Assembly (NCBI GenBank): GCA_017860255.1
Contig: JAFNAR010000008.1
Coordinates: forward strand, 1 to 64,000
DNA: 64,000 bases
Origin: Bacteroidota bacterium
GTDB lineage: Bacteria > Bacteroidota > Bacteroidia > Bacteroidales > P3
Reading direction: 5' to 3'
The notes beneath the pieces were generated by a model, which worked only from the letters and a program-made list of their open reading frames with translations, ran no database searches and had not been told where the DNA came from. Each line of letters begins with the position of its first letter. Position 1 is the stretch's first letter. This document shows positions 1-9,614 of this stretch, piece after piece. The translations under genes and the position numbers were made by a program.

Positions 1-93
1 ATATAAGGTGTAAACTAAAAATAGGACGATAAATCAAAAGTGTAAATATCATTTAGTACAAATTAATAATTTGTCAACCTTATTCAGGACGGG

Positions 94-282
94 TCAAATA
101 GGGAGTTGATGTTGGAATCATGGTATGATGTTCTCGAATTCATGGCATGAATTACTCGGAATCATGCCATGAATTGGTTAGAATCATGCCATGAATTGGT
201 TAGAATCATGCCATGAAATCAACTAAATCATGACATGAATTGGAGTAATTCATGCCATGAATCTGAGAACATCATGCCATGA
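94..282. repeat. Phased dyad array 1 (TCATGCCATGA, 22-bp pitch)
   Basis: Eight copies of an 11-bp palindromic motif, TCATG(C/G/A)CATGA with one TCATGGTATGA, start at 118, 140, 162, 184, 206, 228, 250 and 272, so every step is exactly 22 bp. The 11-bp spacers vary more than the dyads. A weaker element with TCAA/TTGA arms (94-109) lies one step upstream. Degenerate AT-rich elements centred near 298.5, 320, 341.5 and 363.5 (the last around AAGCTT) may continue the lattice. The array lies upstream of the likely promoter of the 622 gene. Function unknown. Confidence 0.9.
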
Positions 283-621
283 ATTGGAGATTAAAACGAA
301 GTTTAATTAGTTTTATACTTGATTTTGAGAGATTAAAACTTCTTTTTTGTAGGTTAAATTAAGCTTCTTTTTTAAGGTATAATTCATTTATATTTTTATA
401 CTTATTTTAGCCCTTGAAATATCTTTATTTTAAACCCCTAAAGACTAAGTTTGTTAATTGAAAATGAAAAGGTATTAAGTTTTTATTTTACCCTAATAAG
501 GTGGTTTTATCAAAAAACTATAATATTTTTGCATAAATTAATTAGAGATAAGAGAGAAATTAAGTGAAAGCGATTAATAACTCTTTGACAATCCCATTTA
601 ATTGGATTCAACTTATAAATT
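283..621. other. Spacer upstream of the GSCFA gene
   Basis: No gene is seen. The first 90 bases may hold decayed members of the adjoining dyad array. A possible Bacteroidetes -7 box, TATTTTTG, lies at 524-531 without a good -33 partner. It is about 90 bp before the start codon at 622. Confidence 0.5.
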
Positions 622-1563
622 ATGATATTTAGAACAGAAATTAATCCTTTAAAGTCAAAACAAAACATTGACCATAAAGACAAAATAATGCTTATTGGCT
701 CATGCTTTACTCAAAATATAGGAGATAAATTAATAAACAGTGGTTTTCAAACTTCAATTAATCCATTTGGAATAATATATAATTCATTCACCATTTCTCA
801 GTGTTTGGATTATGTTTTGGAAAACAAACCCTTTACAAAAGATGATTTAATTGAAAATAATGGTTGGTATTCCTATTCTCATCATGGTTCATTTAAAGGA
901 CATACTCCAGAAGAATTATTAGATAAGATAAACAGTGAAATTGCCCAAAGCCATAAATTTTTAAAAGAAACAAAATATCTAATCCTTACTCTTGGTACTT
1001 CATGGATTTATACTCACAATGAAACCAATAAGATAATGGGTAATTGTCATAAAATTCCTTCTCCTCAATTTACTAAAAGTCTTCTAAGCATCGAAAAAAC
1101 AATAGAAGTTCTTTCTACAAGCCTTGATAAATATATAAAAACAACTAATCAAAATAATCCGAAAGTAATAATTACTGTTTCTCCAATAAGACATATCAAA
1201 GATGGTTATAGAGAAAATCAATTAAGTAAATCAATGCTTCATGTTGCTGTTGAAGAACTCTTAAAACAAAATTCAAAAACAGATTACTTCCCTTCCTATG
1301 AATTAATGATGGATGACTTGAGAGATTATCGTTTTTATGAATCAGATATGTTGCATCCAACTCCTCAAGCAATTGATTATATATGGCAAAAGTTTTCTCA
1401 AACCTATTTTAGTTACGATACAATATCATTATCTAAGGAGTTTGAGAAATTACACAAATTAAAACAACATCGTTCTTTTGACACTACAACCAAAGATTAT
1501 CAGTTGCATTTGCAAAAAATAAAAGAATTGGAAGAAGAATTAGAGAAAAAAAGATTTATTTAA
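622..1563 (+). CDS. GSCFA domain-containing protein
   Basis: A 313-residue protein with the family signature GSCF at residues 26-29 (context LIGSCFTQNIG). A C-terminal DMLHPT motif looks like the Asp/His end of an SGNH/GDSL-type esterase fold. GSCFA proteins are common in Bacteroidetes and thought to be hydrolase-like, but no substrate can be given. No signal peptide is visible, so a cytoplasmic location is likely. The last 40 residues are charged and probably helical (KIKELEEELEKK). The stop is 4 bp before cutC, so the two genes are probably cotranscribed. Family assignment is firm; activity is inference. Confidence 0.88.
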   Translation: MIFRTEINPLKSKQNIDHKDKIMLIGSCFTQNIGDKLINSGFQTSINPFGIIYNSFTISQCLDYVLENKPFTKDDLIENNGWYSYSHHGSFKGHTPEELLDKINSEIAQSHKFLKETKYLILTLGTSWIYTHNETNKIMGNCHKIPSPQFTKSLLSIEKTIEVLSTSLDKYIKTTNQNNPKVIITVSPIRHIKDGYRENQLSKSMLHVAVEELLKQNSKTDYFPSYELMMDDLRDYRFYESDMLHPTPQAIDYIWQKFSQTYFSYDTISLSKEFEKLHKLKQHRSFDTTTKDYQLHLQKIKELEEELEKKRFI

Positions 1564-1567
1564 GACT

Positions 1568-2323
1568 ATGAAAACTAAATTTGAAGTTGAGGTTTGTGTA
1601 GATTCAATTGAATCAGCAATTGTTGCTGAAAATGCTGGAGCAAATAGAATAGAACTTTGTTCTTCTTTAGCTGAAGGAGGCCTAACACCCTCTTTTGCTC
1701 TAATTGCTCTATCTAAAAAGATGCTTAAGATTCCAATTATGGCAATGATACGCCCAAGAGCAGGAGACTTCTTCTATTCTGAACTTGAATTTGAAGTTAT
1801 GAAAAAAGATATTCTTTGTTGTAAGGAATTGAATGTTGATGGAGTAGTCTTTGGAATACTAACTCCTGTGGGAAATATTGATAAGGAAAGGACAAAAGAA
1901 TTAGTCAAACTTGCATATCCAATGGAAGTTTGTTTCCATAGAGCAATTGATATGACAAATGATTATCTAAAAGCTTTTGAAGATATTGTTGAATGTGGTT
2001 GTACAAGAGTTCTGACCTCAGGAAAAGAAAATAAAGCTGTTTTGGGATTAGATAATATTGCTAAAATTCAACTTAATTCCAAGGGAAGAATAGAAGTGAT
2101 GGCAGGTTCAGGAGTAAGTGCTGATAATGCAAAAGAAATATACTCAAAAACCAAGATTAATCATTTCCATTTAAGTGCAAAAACAATTAAAGAAAGCAAA
2201 ATGGAATATAGAAACAAGTGTGTGAGTATGTCAAATGAAGATTTCAATAAGGAATATGATATTCCATATACCGATTCAAAGAAGATAGTAGCAATTATTG
2301 AAGTTTTGAAGGAGTTAATCTAA
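1568..2323 (+). CDS. cutC: Copper homeostasis protein CutC
   Basis: A 251-residue TIM-barrel protein of the CutC family. The N-terminal region VCVDSIESAIVAENAGANRI followed by ELCSSLAEGGLTPS is characteristic, as are MIRPRAGDF and the CFHRAIDM segment. CutC was named for copper tolerance in E. coli, but its biochemical role is unsettled. Length matches the family (about 240-250). It follows the GSCFA gene with a 4-bp gap and ends 28 bp from a convergent gene. No signal peptide; cytoplasmic. Confidence 0.93.
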   Translation: MKTKFEVEVCVDSIESAIVAENAGANRIELCSSLAEGGLTPSFALIALSKKMLKIPIMAMIRPRAGDFFYSELEFEVMKKDILCCKELNVDGVVFGILTPVGNIDKERTKELVKLAYPMEVCFHRAIDMTNDYLKAFEDIVECGCTRVLTSGKENKAVLGLDNIAKIQLNSKGRIEVMAGSGVSADNAKEIYSKTKINHFHLSAKTIKESKMEYRNKCVSMSNEDFNKEYDIPYTDSKKIVAIIEVLKELI

Positions 2324-2351
2324 AAAAGAACTAATTTTTTAATTCAGATTA

Positions 2352-3896
2352 TTAATTATCTTTTTTACGAATTTGATTAAGGTCAATCTCTAAAAGGCTG
2401 TTTCCGTTTTTACCATAAAGCTTTCCTTTGCTAATGTTAGCATAATAGAAATTGGATAAATTTAAAACAGGTACTCCGTCTTTATTAATTAACATTGTTA
2501 GAGTATCTTGAGTTAAAATTTCAAATTCATTATATTTTGAATCCAAGAAATAAAGTTCATCATAAGGTTTTTCTTCAATGGTTTCAAAGCGAGAATTTAA
2601 TAATTGTATATAACCAGTTGAGAAATTAACACAATAGTTGTTCCTTCCCTCTTTAATTAATGACTGATAGATATAATTATTATTGTAATAAACATTACTA
2701 TCAACAAAAGAAGTTATATTGCCATATCTTTCAGTATCAAATTTTCTGTTAGAAATAAAAGAACCATCAATCAAACTATATTTAGAAATTCCATTGTCAA
2801 AAAGAAAGATAATTCTATCTTTACTTATTTTATATTCCAGAACAGATTCACCTTCTAAAATAACAGAGTAAATTAAATTACCATTACTTTCATTATAAGC
2901 CTTAAGAAATGGTTTTCCGTATGCAATCTTTTTCCCCTCTTTTTTTGCATATCCATAATTTACCATAAAAAGAACAGAATCCTTCTTAAATAAATTTGAA
3001 TGGCTTATTTCTTTCTTAGGTAAATCCACTTCCCATAAAGTAAGCTTATCATTAACTATTTTTGATAGTTTATTTCTTGAAGCAAATAATATGGCAGAAG
3101 AATCAATTAAGACATTAGAGCGAATATTATCTACAACACTTGGCTCTGCCTCAGGAATATCATAGGAGCCTGTTAATATTCCTAAAGCAATACTTGCTGC
3201 AGAAACAATAATAACTCCAGTATAATCCTTATCGTCAGTTGTGGCTTTAAAGTCTATGCCTTTACCATCATTAATATTAACGGTGTGAAAACCATTGGCG
3301 TAAATTAAATAAATTGAATCGTTAACAGATTGAATATCCTCCCATCCACTTTCATTTTCAATTTCCCTTTTCCAAAGAGAATTACCAGTGGCTAAGTCAA
3401 GAGCTTCAAGCTTCTCTGAGTTTTGGGTATTAGGATAAGTTAATGCAATTTTCTTTTTTGGAATAGTATAGTAAAGATTTCTATCTGAATTCCACAATTG
3501 ATTTCCATTGCGAATACTCCAAAGTTCAATTTTGCTATTTTCTGAATAAATTAAAAGAGAATCATATTGATAAAAATTTTCATTATCATATGAAATCTTT
3601 TTATCCCACAATATGTCATCCTTATTAAAATCAAATACTAATATATTCCCTTCTGATTTGTATTCCTTTTGGTTCTTTGCGAGCTTTCTTAAAGAAATGG
3701 TTGTAGTATTTGAAGTAGAGTCAATGTAAAAGTTGTAAACTCTATCTTCAAAAGTATATACCTTAGCTTTAATATCAGAATTTGTAATTAAATCCTTTGT
3801 AAGAATTGTATCTGATGTTAAAATTTTTGCATCTTTTTGAGAAAAAGATTGCAGAGCAAAACTAAATATTAGAAAAGCAAAGAAAAGAACTCTCAT
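2352..3896 (-). CDS. PQQ-like beta-propeller repeat protein (exported)
   Basis: A 514-residue protein with an N-terminal signal peptide ending around FALQSFSQ. Repeated strand patterns such as GNQLWNSDRNL, TGNSLWKREI and NGNLIYSV resemble PQQ-enzyme/WD40-like propeller blades (G-x-x-x-W). A hydrophobic stretch near residues 225-243 (VIIVSAASIALGILTG) could be a membrane segment or a buried strand. No catalytic residues are identified; these proteins usually act as scaffolds or envelope binding proteins. It starts 10 bp after the TM2-domain gene on the same strand, so the two are probably cotranscribed. Specific function unknown. Confidence 0.7.
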   Translation of the reverse strand: MRVLFFAFLIFSFALQSFSQKDAKILTSDTILTKDLITNSDIKAKVYTFEDRVYNFYIDSTSNTTTISLRKLAKNQKEYKSEGNILVFDFNKDDILWDKKISYDNENFYQYDSLLIYSENSKIELWSIRNGNQLWNSDRNLYYTIPKKKIALTYPNTQNSEKLEALDLATGNSLWKREIENESGWEDIQSVNDSIYLIYANGFHTVNINDGKGIDFKATTDDKDYTGVIIVSAASIALGILTGSYDIPEAEPSVVDNIRSNVLIDSSAILFASRNKLSKIVNDKLTLWEVDLPKKEISHSNLFKKDSVLFMVNYGYAKKEGKKIAYGKPFLKAYNESNGNLIYSVILEGESVLEYKISKDRIIFLFDNGISKYSLIDGSFISNRKFDTERYGNITSFVDSNVYYNNNYIYQSLIKEGRNNYCVNFSTGYIQLLNSRFETIEEKPYDELYFLDSKYNEFEILTQDTLTMLINKDGVPVLNLSNFYYANISKGKLYGKNGNSLLEIDLNQIRKKDN

Positions 3897-3906
3897 AAAT
3901 AGGAAT

Positions 3907-4245
3907 TTAATTCATAGTAACGAAATTACCATTTTGGTCTTTAAATTGTCCTAAGATGATAAAAATAATATCTACAATATACCAAATACCAAAACCGCCA
4001 CAAGTGATAATCATCAAAATAGCTGTTCCATATTTATGATGATAAAATCTATGTGCTCCAAGATAACCCAAAATGACGCAAAGCAAAAGAGTTATAAGCC
4101 ATTGAGAATTCATCTCTGCATTTATTCTTTGTGGATTATTATTTGAGAAACGGCTTTGTCTTTCACCACATTTAGGACAGGTTTCTGCTTGTTTGTCAAT
4201 AATTGCTCCGCAGTTATGACAATACTTTTCATAATCTTTTTTCAT
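3907..4245 (-). CDS. Zinc-ribbon TM2 domain membrane protein
   Basis: A 112-residue protein. Residues 9-26 form a zinc ribbon (C9-x2-C12, C23-x2-C26). Two transmembrane helices of a TM2 domain follow, with the typical G-x-x-G-x-H-R-F-Y turn (GYLGAHRFYHHKYG) and a GIWYIVDIIFI second helix. An upstream in-frame ATG at 4269 exists, but the -7 box CAAAGATA (reverse complement TATCTTTG, 4267-4274) overlaps it, so I take the ATG at 4245. TM2 proteins are small inner-membrane proteins of unknown role. It is followed by the propeller gene in the same direction. Confidence 0.85.
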   Translation of the reverse strand: MKKDYEKYCHNCGAIIDKQAETCPKCGERQSRFSNNNPQRINAEMNSQWLITLLLCVILGYLGAHRFYHHKYGTAILMIITCGGFGIWYIVDIIFIILGQFKDQNGNFVTMN

Positions 4246-4266
4246 AATGAAATTTATTTGATTTGG

Positions 4267-4274
4267 CAAAGATA
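4267..4274 (-). promoter_or_regulatory. Putative -7 box for the TM2 gene
   Basis: The minus strand reads TATCTTTG, a full match to the Bacteroidetes TAnnTTTG box, 22 bp upstream of the chosen start. No good TTTG -33 element is found at the expected distance, so support is moderate. Confidence 0.5.
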
Positions 4275-4545
4275 GAAAAAAGATTCTTAACTTAATCTAA
4301 AAACTTTGTCTGTTAAATAATATATTTTGTGTGTTTTAAATATTAATAAGCAAAATGTTGTGAGCTTAAAGTCTATTTCTTATATCCCTTAGATTATGCC
4401 TATATCTTTATAGCTAAATGATAGTTTTATACTTTATTGAACAACAGTAATTTTATTTGTTAATATGTCCAGAAAACAAGTAAAATTAAATAGGAAAAAT
4501 AACTTTCTTTTTAGTAAATAGTTAAAAATTATCTACACAAAACTA
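4275..4545. other. Spacer between TM2 and TonB receptor genes
   Basis: No gene is seen. The spacer is very AT-rich. Weak repeats occur (TTTGTCTGTT at 4305 and TTTGTGTGTT at 4326, 21 bp apart; TATATC at 4381 and 4401). They are too few and too degenerate to call a dyad array. No clear terminator for the TonB receptor gene is visible next to its stop. Confidence 0.4.
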
Positions 4546-6906
4546 TTAGAAACTAACTTTTATACCACAAGTCCATGTTGTGCCAAATCCATACCAAACT
4601 AATGCAGTTTCTTTATCATGAGATATACCATCGGCTGCATCTGATATGTATTTTTCATTAAGCAGATTGTTAACATTAGCATAGAAATCAATATTTGTTT
4701 TATAAACGCTAATTCTATAATTCATATTCAAATCTAATGTATAGAATGAAGGTAATTCCCATGAATCAGATTTGTCATTCTCTACTGTTCTGTTTGTAGG
4801 ATCAAAATCTGCATAATAGCGATCATAATAATTAAATGTTCCACCAATATAAAGATTTTTCAAACACTCCCAGCTAAATGATAGTGCAGCAGATGTTTGT
4901 GGTGCATTTCCTACATGTAAATCTTTAATATAAGCATGATATGTTCCAACAGACTGATAATGCTCATCAAAAAGTTCGAAGTTAACATCATTAGTCCATT
5001 TCCATGAACCAACAGAAAGGAATCCGTTTATTCTTAATTCTTTCCATGGTTTATAATTAAATTCTAATTCCAAGCCTTTATGCAAAGCATCTAAATTTGG
5101 AATAAATGCCTTTGGCCCATTCCAACCTCCTATTGTTTTTGATGTTGTTTTATCTGCCCATTTTGTAAAATAGCCATTTACTTGAACAAAGAAATTATCT
5201 AAATACAAACCATAACCTATCTCTACAGAAGTTATCTTTTCCAAAATTGCATTATCCACTATTTTATTATCAGAAAAAGTATTATCCAACCAAGGTGCTC
5301 TTGTTACATAACCACCATTAACAAAAACTTTTTGATGTTTTGTTATTTCAAAATTATACCCAAATTTTATTCCATAAGGTAAAAATGTTTGTGTCTCACT
5401 TTCTAAATCTTCCTTTGGATAAATTGTTTGATTACCATATTCACCATATCTGCCTGGATTCTTTATTTTATACATGTAATCTGTTGCAGTTAAGGACAAG
5501 AAAGCATTGTGACGATCTTTAATATATTGCAATTGTGCAAATGCTCCAATATTTGTTATGTATGAAGCATAATCATAGTTTACTTTATCTCCTACTTTTA
5601 GATGTGTTGAAGGATCTCTCCATGCTAATTTATTATCTATAAAATAGCTCCCTCCTAAAAGGTCTGTTATTACATCATAATGATATCCTTTGTAGTATCT
5701 TCCATCTATTCCACAAGAAAGAGTCCAAATTTTATCAAACTCATGTGTAAATGTAGATATTATACCATACCAATCATGAGAATTTGTTCCCATTGTAAAG
5801 ATAGCTTTTGAGCCTGTTGAAGAATTACGATTTATATTCATTATATTAGAATAGTCTATTTGACCATAAGGAGTGAGATTGGTTGATGGATACGGTTGTC
5901 CAGTTTTGTAATTATATTGTATAAGATTCACTGAATCTCCATAAACTTTTTTTCCTCCTCCGCTACTCATTGAACCATAAACTACAGTTGTCAAACTATT
6001 CTTATTATCAATTGTCCAAAAATGAGACAAAGATAATTGAGGTTTATGATATTCATTATATCCTGAATGAGTAGGTGTCAATTGACCATCTATATATCCA
6101 AAATCTGTATTAGCTCTTATGCCATCAGGATAGTTCTCATAATCAGAAATAAAATGTTTATTGTTCCTGCGGTTATGCCATTGATTAGCTCCCAATGCTG
6201 TAAAAAGAAGTTTGTGATGATTGTTTATTTTTTTAGAAATATTTACAAGGTAACTCCACGTCTCAAAATTAGTTCCTTTAATATATCCATCTCCAGAAGT
6301 ATTTGATAACATAAAAGATGTTGACCAACCTCTTTTGTCTTCTCCACTTGAAAAATCTATTAACCTTTTCTGATAATTATCATTACCTATTCCATAATAA
6401 ACACTTCCCACAGGAGTTTTGTTTGTTGGATTGGTTGCAATATTTATTGTTCCTCCAACAGAATATAATCCAAGTATTGATAAACCTATACCACGTTGAA
6501 CTTGAATCATTCTTGTTACATCACTAAGATCAGACCAATTAGACCAAAAAATAGCTCCATTTTCTGCTCCATTGACAGGCACACCATTTATCAATACTGC
6601 AATATTATCAGAAGAAAAACCTCTTAATGTAATACGAGAATCACCAACTCCACCCCCTTGTTTTGTAGCAAAGACAGATGGTGTAGTCTTTAATATTTCT
6701 GGGAACTCTTGATTACTTAGCTTTGTATCAATTTCGTTCTTGTCAATAGTAGAAAGAGAAACAGGTTCTTGTTGAGGATTGCCTTTAATTGATGAAAATA
6801 TCATAATCTCATCTAAATACTTAACCTTTACAGTGTCAATTTTATTTTGCGAATAAGTAAAATAGCTTAAAGACATTAAGCTTATACATAGTAATAGTTT
6901 TCTCAT
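4546..6906 (-). CDS. TonB-dependent outer-membrane receptor
   Basis: A 786-residue protein with a signal peptide (MRKLLLCISLMSLSYFTYSQ). A plug domain spans about residues 40-165 (ITLRGFSSDNIAVLINGVPV, then GGTINIAT). A long 22-strand-type barrel follows and ends in an outer-membrane C-terminal aromatic residue (CGIKVSF). It lacks the N-terminal carboxypeptidase-regulatory domain of SusC proteins and has no SusD neighbour, so it resembles siderophore/cobalamin/metal receptors rather than glycan importers. Substrate cannot be told. It stands alone, divergent from the secreted-protein gene at 7489. Confidence 0.9.
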   Translation of the reverse strand: MRKLLLCISLMSLSYFTYSQNKIDTVKVKYLDEIMIFSSIKGNPQQEPVSLSTIDKNEIDTKLSNQEFPEILKTTPSVFATKQGGGVGDSRITLRGFSSDNIAVLINGVPVNGAENGAIFWSNWSDLSDVTRMIQVQRGIGLSILGLYSVGGTINIATNPTNKTPVGSVYYGIGNDNYQKRLIDFSSGEDKRGWSTSFMLSNTSGDGYIKGTNFETWSYLVNISKKINNHHKLLFTALGANQWHNRRNNKHFISDYENYPDGIRANTDFGYIDGQLTPTHSGYNEYHKPQLSLSHFWTIDNKNSLTTVVYGSMSSGGGKKVYGDSVNLIQYNYKTGQPYPSTNLTPYGQIDYSNIMNINRNSSTGSKAIFTMGTNSHDWYGIISTFTHEFDKIWTLSCGIDGRYYKGYHYDVITDLLGGSYFIDNKLAWRDPSTHLKVGDKVNYDYASYITNIGAFAQLQYIKDRHNAFLSLTATDYMYKIKNPGRYGEYGNQTIYPKEDLESETQTFLPYGIKFGYNFEITKHQKVFVNGGYVTRAPWLDNTFSDNKIVDNAILEKITSVEIGYGLYLDNFFVQVNGYFTKWADKTTSKTIGGWNGPKAFIPNLDALHKGLELEFNYKPWKELRINGFLSVGSWKWTNDVNFELFDEHYQSVGTYHAYIKDLHVGNAPQTSAALSFSWECLKNLYIGGTFNYYDRYYADFDPTNRTVENDKSDSWELPSFYTLDLNMNYRISVYKTNIDFYANVNNLLNEKYISDAADGISHDKETALVWYGFGTTWTCGIKVSF

Positions 6907-7488
6907 AATATTTTTTATTTCGTTTTCAATAATATCAATAATTTGTAATATTTTATCTTTGTAGATAGTTGTTTAATTAATTGCAGCCAGACTTCATATA
7001 TGCATCTTTTTTTTGTATAGTCATCAAACTAATAGTTCTCTAAAATTGATGCATGAAAGATTATTATTTAGACTAAATGTTTTACGCTTTTCATTCATCG
7101 TTATATTTTTAGTTTACATTTTATCAAAAATAGATTTTAAAACCCAAGATAAATATCTCTATATTCTGCAAAGATATAATTTTATTCCAATTTTTATTTA
7201 TACATAACAGTAATTAATTTCTTCTGTTTTGTGATAGTTCTTCCATTCTCTTTGTATTGTTCTCATTAAGTTATGTGAAGTATCGTGAGTAAGCATATCT
7301 ATACTCGAATGTGCTCTTTTCTAAGTTGAAGTTAAGTAATTATGCCCAAATTTTAATTTGCGTTCATATTGTTTAGAGTTTATTTATTGAGTATTGCAGA
7401 ATTTCTTCCCTCAAACTATTATCTAATATTTTAACTTCCAATGTCTAAAATTTTAATACCTTTGCAAATAACAATCAATATAAATCTT
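6907..7488. other. Long divergent spacer
   Basis: About 580 bp with no supported gene. A 64-codon frame at 7013-7207 exists, but it is low complexity and has no family resemblance. On the plus strand TATCTTTG (6954-6961) matches a -7 box with no clear target, and TACCTTTG (7457-7464) fits the promoter of the 7489 gene. No dyad array is seen here. Confidence 0.4.
7457..7464 (+). promoter_or_regulatory. Putative -7 box for the secreted protein gene
   Basis: TACCTTTG matches the TAnnTTTG consensus and lies 24 bp before the ATG at 7489. It falls inside the longer open frame that begins at 7441, which argues that the upstream start is not used. The -33 region is poor. Confidence 0.55.
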
Positions 7489-8184
7489 ATGAGAAGATTA
7501 ATTTTTATTTTAGTAATGTTTTTTATCTCTCTAAATAGCTTTGCAACAGGGCAAGTGCCTGATTATATTATATACAAAGGGGATACACTTCGTTTACTTA
7601 CTAATCCATTAGAGAGTTATTTTAAAGTTCATAACTTAAAGTTTAGAGACTTATCTTCTGTTGGAAATTTTAGTACTGCATGTTGGAGAGGATATGTTGC
7701 ATATTTTGAAATAAAGGAAGGAAATCTTTATGTTGTTGATGTCTGTGGTGAAGAAAACTATAGAGATGAAAAAGGAAAATATCAGAGTAAGAATATTAAT
7801 GTAATGGATTCAATTTTTCCTAATCAAAAAGAATATTTATTAAAAGAATTCTCAGGGATATTACGTATTCCAATTGGTAAGAAAACAAATTATGTTCATA
7901 TGGGATATGCATCAGATTATGAAGGATACAATTTTATTGAAGTAGAACAAGGAAAAGTACTGAATGAGAAATTTCTATCTAATGAAGAATATAATTTATT
8001 GAAAGAGGCTCAATATAAAGGATATATTAAAACCGATGAGTTTAAGGATACAGTAAGTAAATTAATTGAAAAATCTGAAAGTGAGGATACTAACTTTGAT
8101 TTTTATGAGGAATTCTTATATATGTTTTTTGAGCCAAGTTTAAGTTCTCAAAATGGAAAGTTAGATTTTGGAGGTTTAAAATAA
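7489..8184 (+). CDS. Secreted protein of unknown function
   Basis: A 231-residue protein starting MRRLIFILVMFFISLNSFA, a clear signal peptide. The frame can be extended 16 codons upstream, but that removes the signal peptide from the N-terminus and runs over the likely -7 box, so the ATG at 7489 is preferred. The mature part is polar and contains CWRGYVAYFEIKEGNLYVVDV, which resembles a beta-sheet domain seen in uncharacterised Bacteroidetes periplasmic proteins. No catalytic motif is recognised. It is 29 bp upstream of rsgA and may be cotranscribed. Confidence 0.7.
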   Translation: MRRLIFILVMFFISLNSFATGQVPDYIIYKGDTLRLLTNPLESYFKVHNLKFRDLSSVGNFSTACWRGYVAYFEIKEGNLYVVDVCGEENYRDEKGKYQSKNINVMDSIFPNQKEYLLKEFSGILRIPIGKKTNYVHMGYASDYEGYNFIEVEQGKVLNEKFLSNEEYNLLKEAQYKGYIKTDEFKDTVSKLIEKSESEDTNFDFYEEFLYMFFEPSLSSQNGKLDFGGLK

Positions 8185-8213
8185 TTATTTGTTTATTCGA
8201 TGAGAATTTATTT

Positions 8214-9155
8214 ATGTTAGAAGGAAAAGTTATTAAGACAACAGGGAGTTTTTATACGGTAAGAACTGAGGATGGAAAGATTTTTGACTGTAGGATAAAA
8301 GGGAATTTTAGGATAAAGAATATTAAATCTACTAATCCTATTGCGGTAGGGGATATGGTTGATTTTATTACATCTACCGAAACTTCAGATGGCCTTATTA
8401 CCAATATACACGAAAGGAAAAACACTCTTGTTCGTCGTTCAGTCAATCTTTCAAAACGTTCACATGTAATTGCAGCTAATGTTGATATTGCTTTTTTGGT
8501 TGTAACCATTGCATTTCCTCGAACACCAACTGGTTTTATTGATAGATTTTTAGTTACAACTGAAGCTCATCAAATACCAACAATAATTGTTTTTAACAAG
8601 ATAGATATTTACGATGAAGAATTAAGGGAATATGCCAACGAGATAAAGAGCATATATGAAAGAATTGGATATACGTGTATTGAGGTTTCGGCTCTTGAAG
8701 GAGATAATATTGAGGAGTTAAGACAATTGATGAAAAATAAAACAACTCTTTTCTCAGGGCATAGTGGAGTTGGCAAATCGGCTTTAATAAATGCTATTGA
8801 TAGTAATTTGAATCTTAGAACAGGTGAAATCTCTATAACTCATCTAAAAGGAACTCACACAACTACCTTTGCAGAAATGTTCTCTTTGAGTTTTGGAGGA
8901 GATATTATTGACACTCCAGGCGTTAAAAGTTTTGGAATGTTTGATTTTCAAAAAGAAGAAGTTGGATTATATTTTCCAGAAATGAGGGAAAGACTTAAAT
9001 ATTGCCAATACTATAATTGCACTCATGAGCATGAACCTAAATGTGCCATTAAAGATGCTGTTGAAAAAGGAGAGATTAGTGTTGAAAGGTATATAAATTA
9101 TCTTAATATTATGCATGGAGAAGAGTTAAAGATAGAAAAATGGGAGGATAAGTAA
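8214..9155 (+). CDS. rsgA: Ribosome small-subunit-dependent GTPase RsgA
   Basis: A 313-residue circularly permuted GTPase that acts in late 30S subunit maturation. After an N-terminal OB-fold (about residues 1-70) the motifs run in permuted order: G4 NKID at 128-131, G5 SAL at 159-161, G1 GHSGVGKS at 182-189 and G3 DTPG at 233-236. A C-terminal zinc knuckle uses C264, C269, H271 and C277. Length and motif order are typical. It is 3 bp ahead of dtd, forming a tight operon with dtd and the 9615 gene. Confidence 0.97.
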   Translation: MLEGKVIKTTGSFYTVRTEDGKIFDCRIKGNFRIKNIKSTNPIAVGDMVDFITSTETSDGLITNIHERKNTLVRRSVNLSKRSHVIAANVDIAFLVVTIAFPRTPTGFIDRFLVTTEAHQIPTIIVFNKIDIYDEELREYANEIKSIYERIGYTCIEVSALEGDNIEELRQLMKNKTTLFSGHSGVGKSALINAIDSNLNLRTGEISITHLKGTHTTTFAEMFSLSFGGDIIDTPGVKSFGMFDFQKEEVGLYFPEMRERLKYCQYYNCTHEHEPKCAIKDAVEKGEISVERYINYLNIMHGEELKIEKWEDK

Positions 9156-9158
9156 TTT

Positions 9159-9611
9159 ATGAGAGTAGTAATTCAAAGAGTAAGTAAAGCAAGTGTTAGT
9201 ATAGACAATAGAGTAAAAAGCTCAATTGGGAAAGGAATGCTCATTCTTTTAGGAATAGAGGATTTAGATAATGTGGAAGATATTAATTGGCTATGCGAAA
9301 AAATTTGTAAGCTAAGAATATTTAATGATGAGAATGGTGTAATGAATATTCCAGTAACTGAAATTGATGGTGAAATTTTGTTAGTCAGCCAATTTACTTT
9401 ACATGCAAGCGTTAAAAAAGGGAATAGGCCAACTTATATTAGAGCATCTAAACCCGATTTTGCAATTCCTATGTATGAGAAGTTTATTGACAAACTTCAA
9501 TTTGAACTTGAAAAAGATATTAAAACAGGAGTTTTTGGTGCAGATATGCAAGTAGAACTAATTAATGATGGTCCAGTAACAATAATTATTGATAGTAAGA
9601 ATAAAGAATAG
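9159..9611 (+). CDS. dtd: D-aminoacyl-tRNA deacylase
   Basis: A 150-residue enzyme that hydrolyses D-aminoacyl-tRNA and mischarged glycyl-tRNA, protecting translation. The N-terminus MRVVIQRVSKASVSI and the two signature motifs SQFTLHA and GPVT (context NDGPVTIII) are conserved. Length is normal. It is packed 3 bp after rsgA and 3 bp before the small membrane protein gene, the close spacing expected of one transcript. Confidence 0.97.
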   Translation: MRVVIQRVSKASVSIDNRVKSSIGKGMLILLGIEDLDNVEDINWLCEKICKLRIFNDENGVMNIPVTEIDGEILLVSQFTLHASVKKGNRPTYIRASKPDFAIPMYEKFIDKLQFELEKDIKTGVFGADMQVELINDGPVTIIIDSKNKE

Positions 9612-9614
9612 ATT

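Noticed and set aside
118-282. CRISPR array
   Set aside because: Repeats are only 11 bp, palindromic, with 11-bp partly similar spacers and no cas genes; the unit is far too short.
4305-4335. TTTGTCTGTT/TTTGTGTGTT pair as an array
   Set aside because: Only two copies and no third at the expected distance; could be chance in AT-rich DNA.
7013-7207. 64-codon plus-strand ORF in the divergent spacer
   Set aside because: No recognisable domain and low complexity. A -7-like box lies upstream at 6954, but the frame has no other support.
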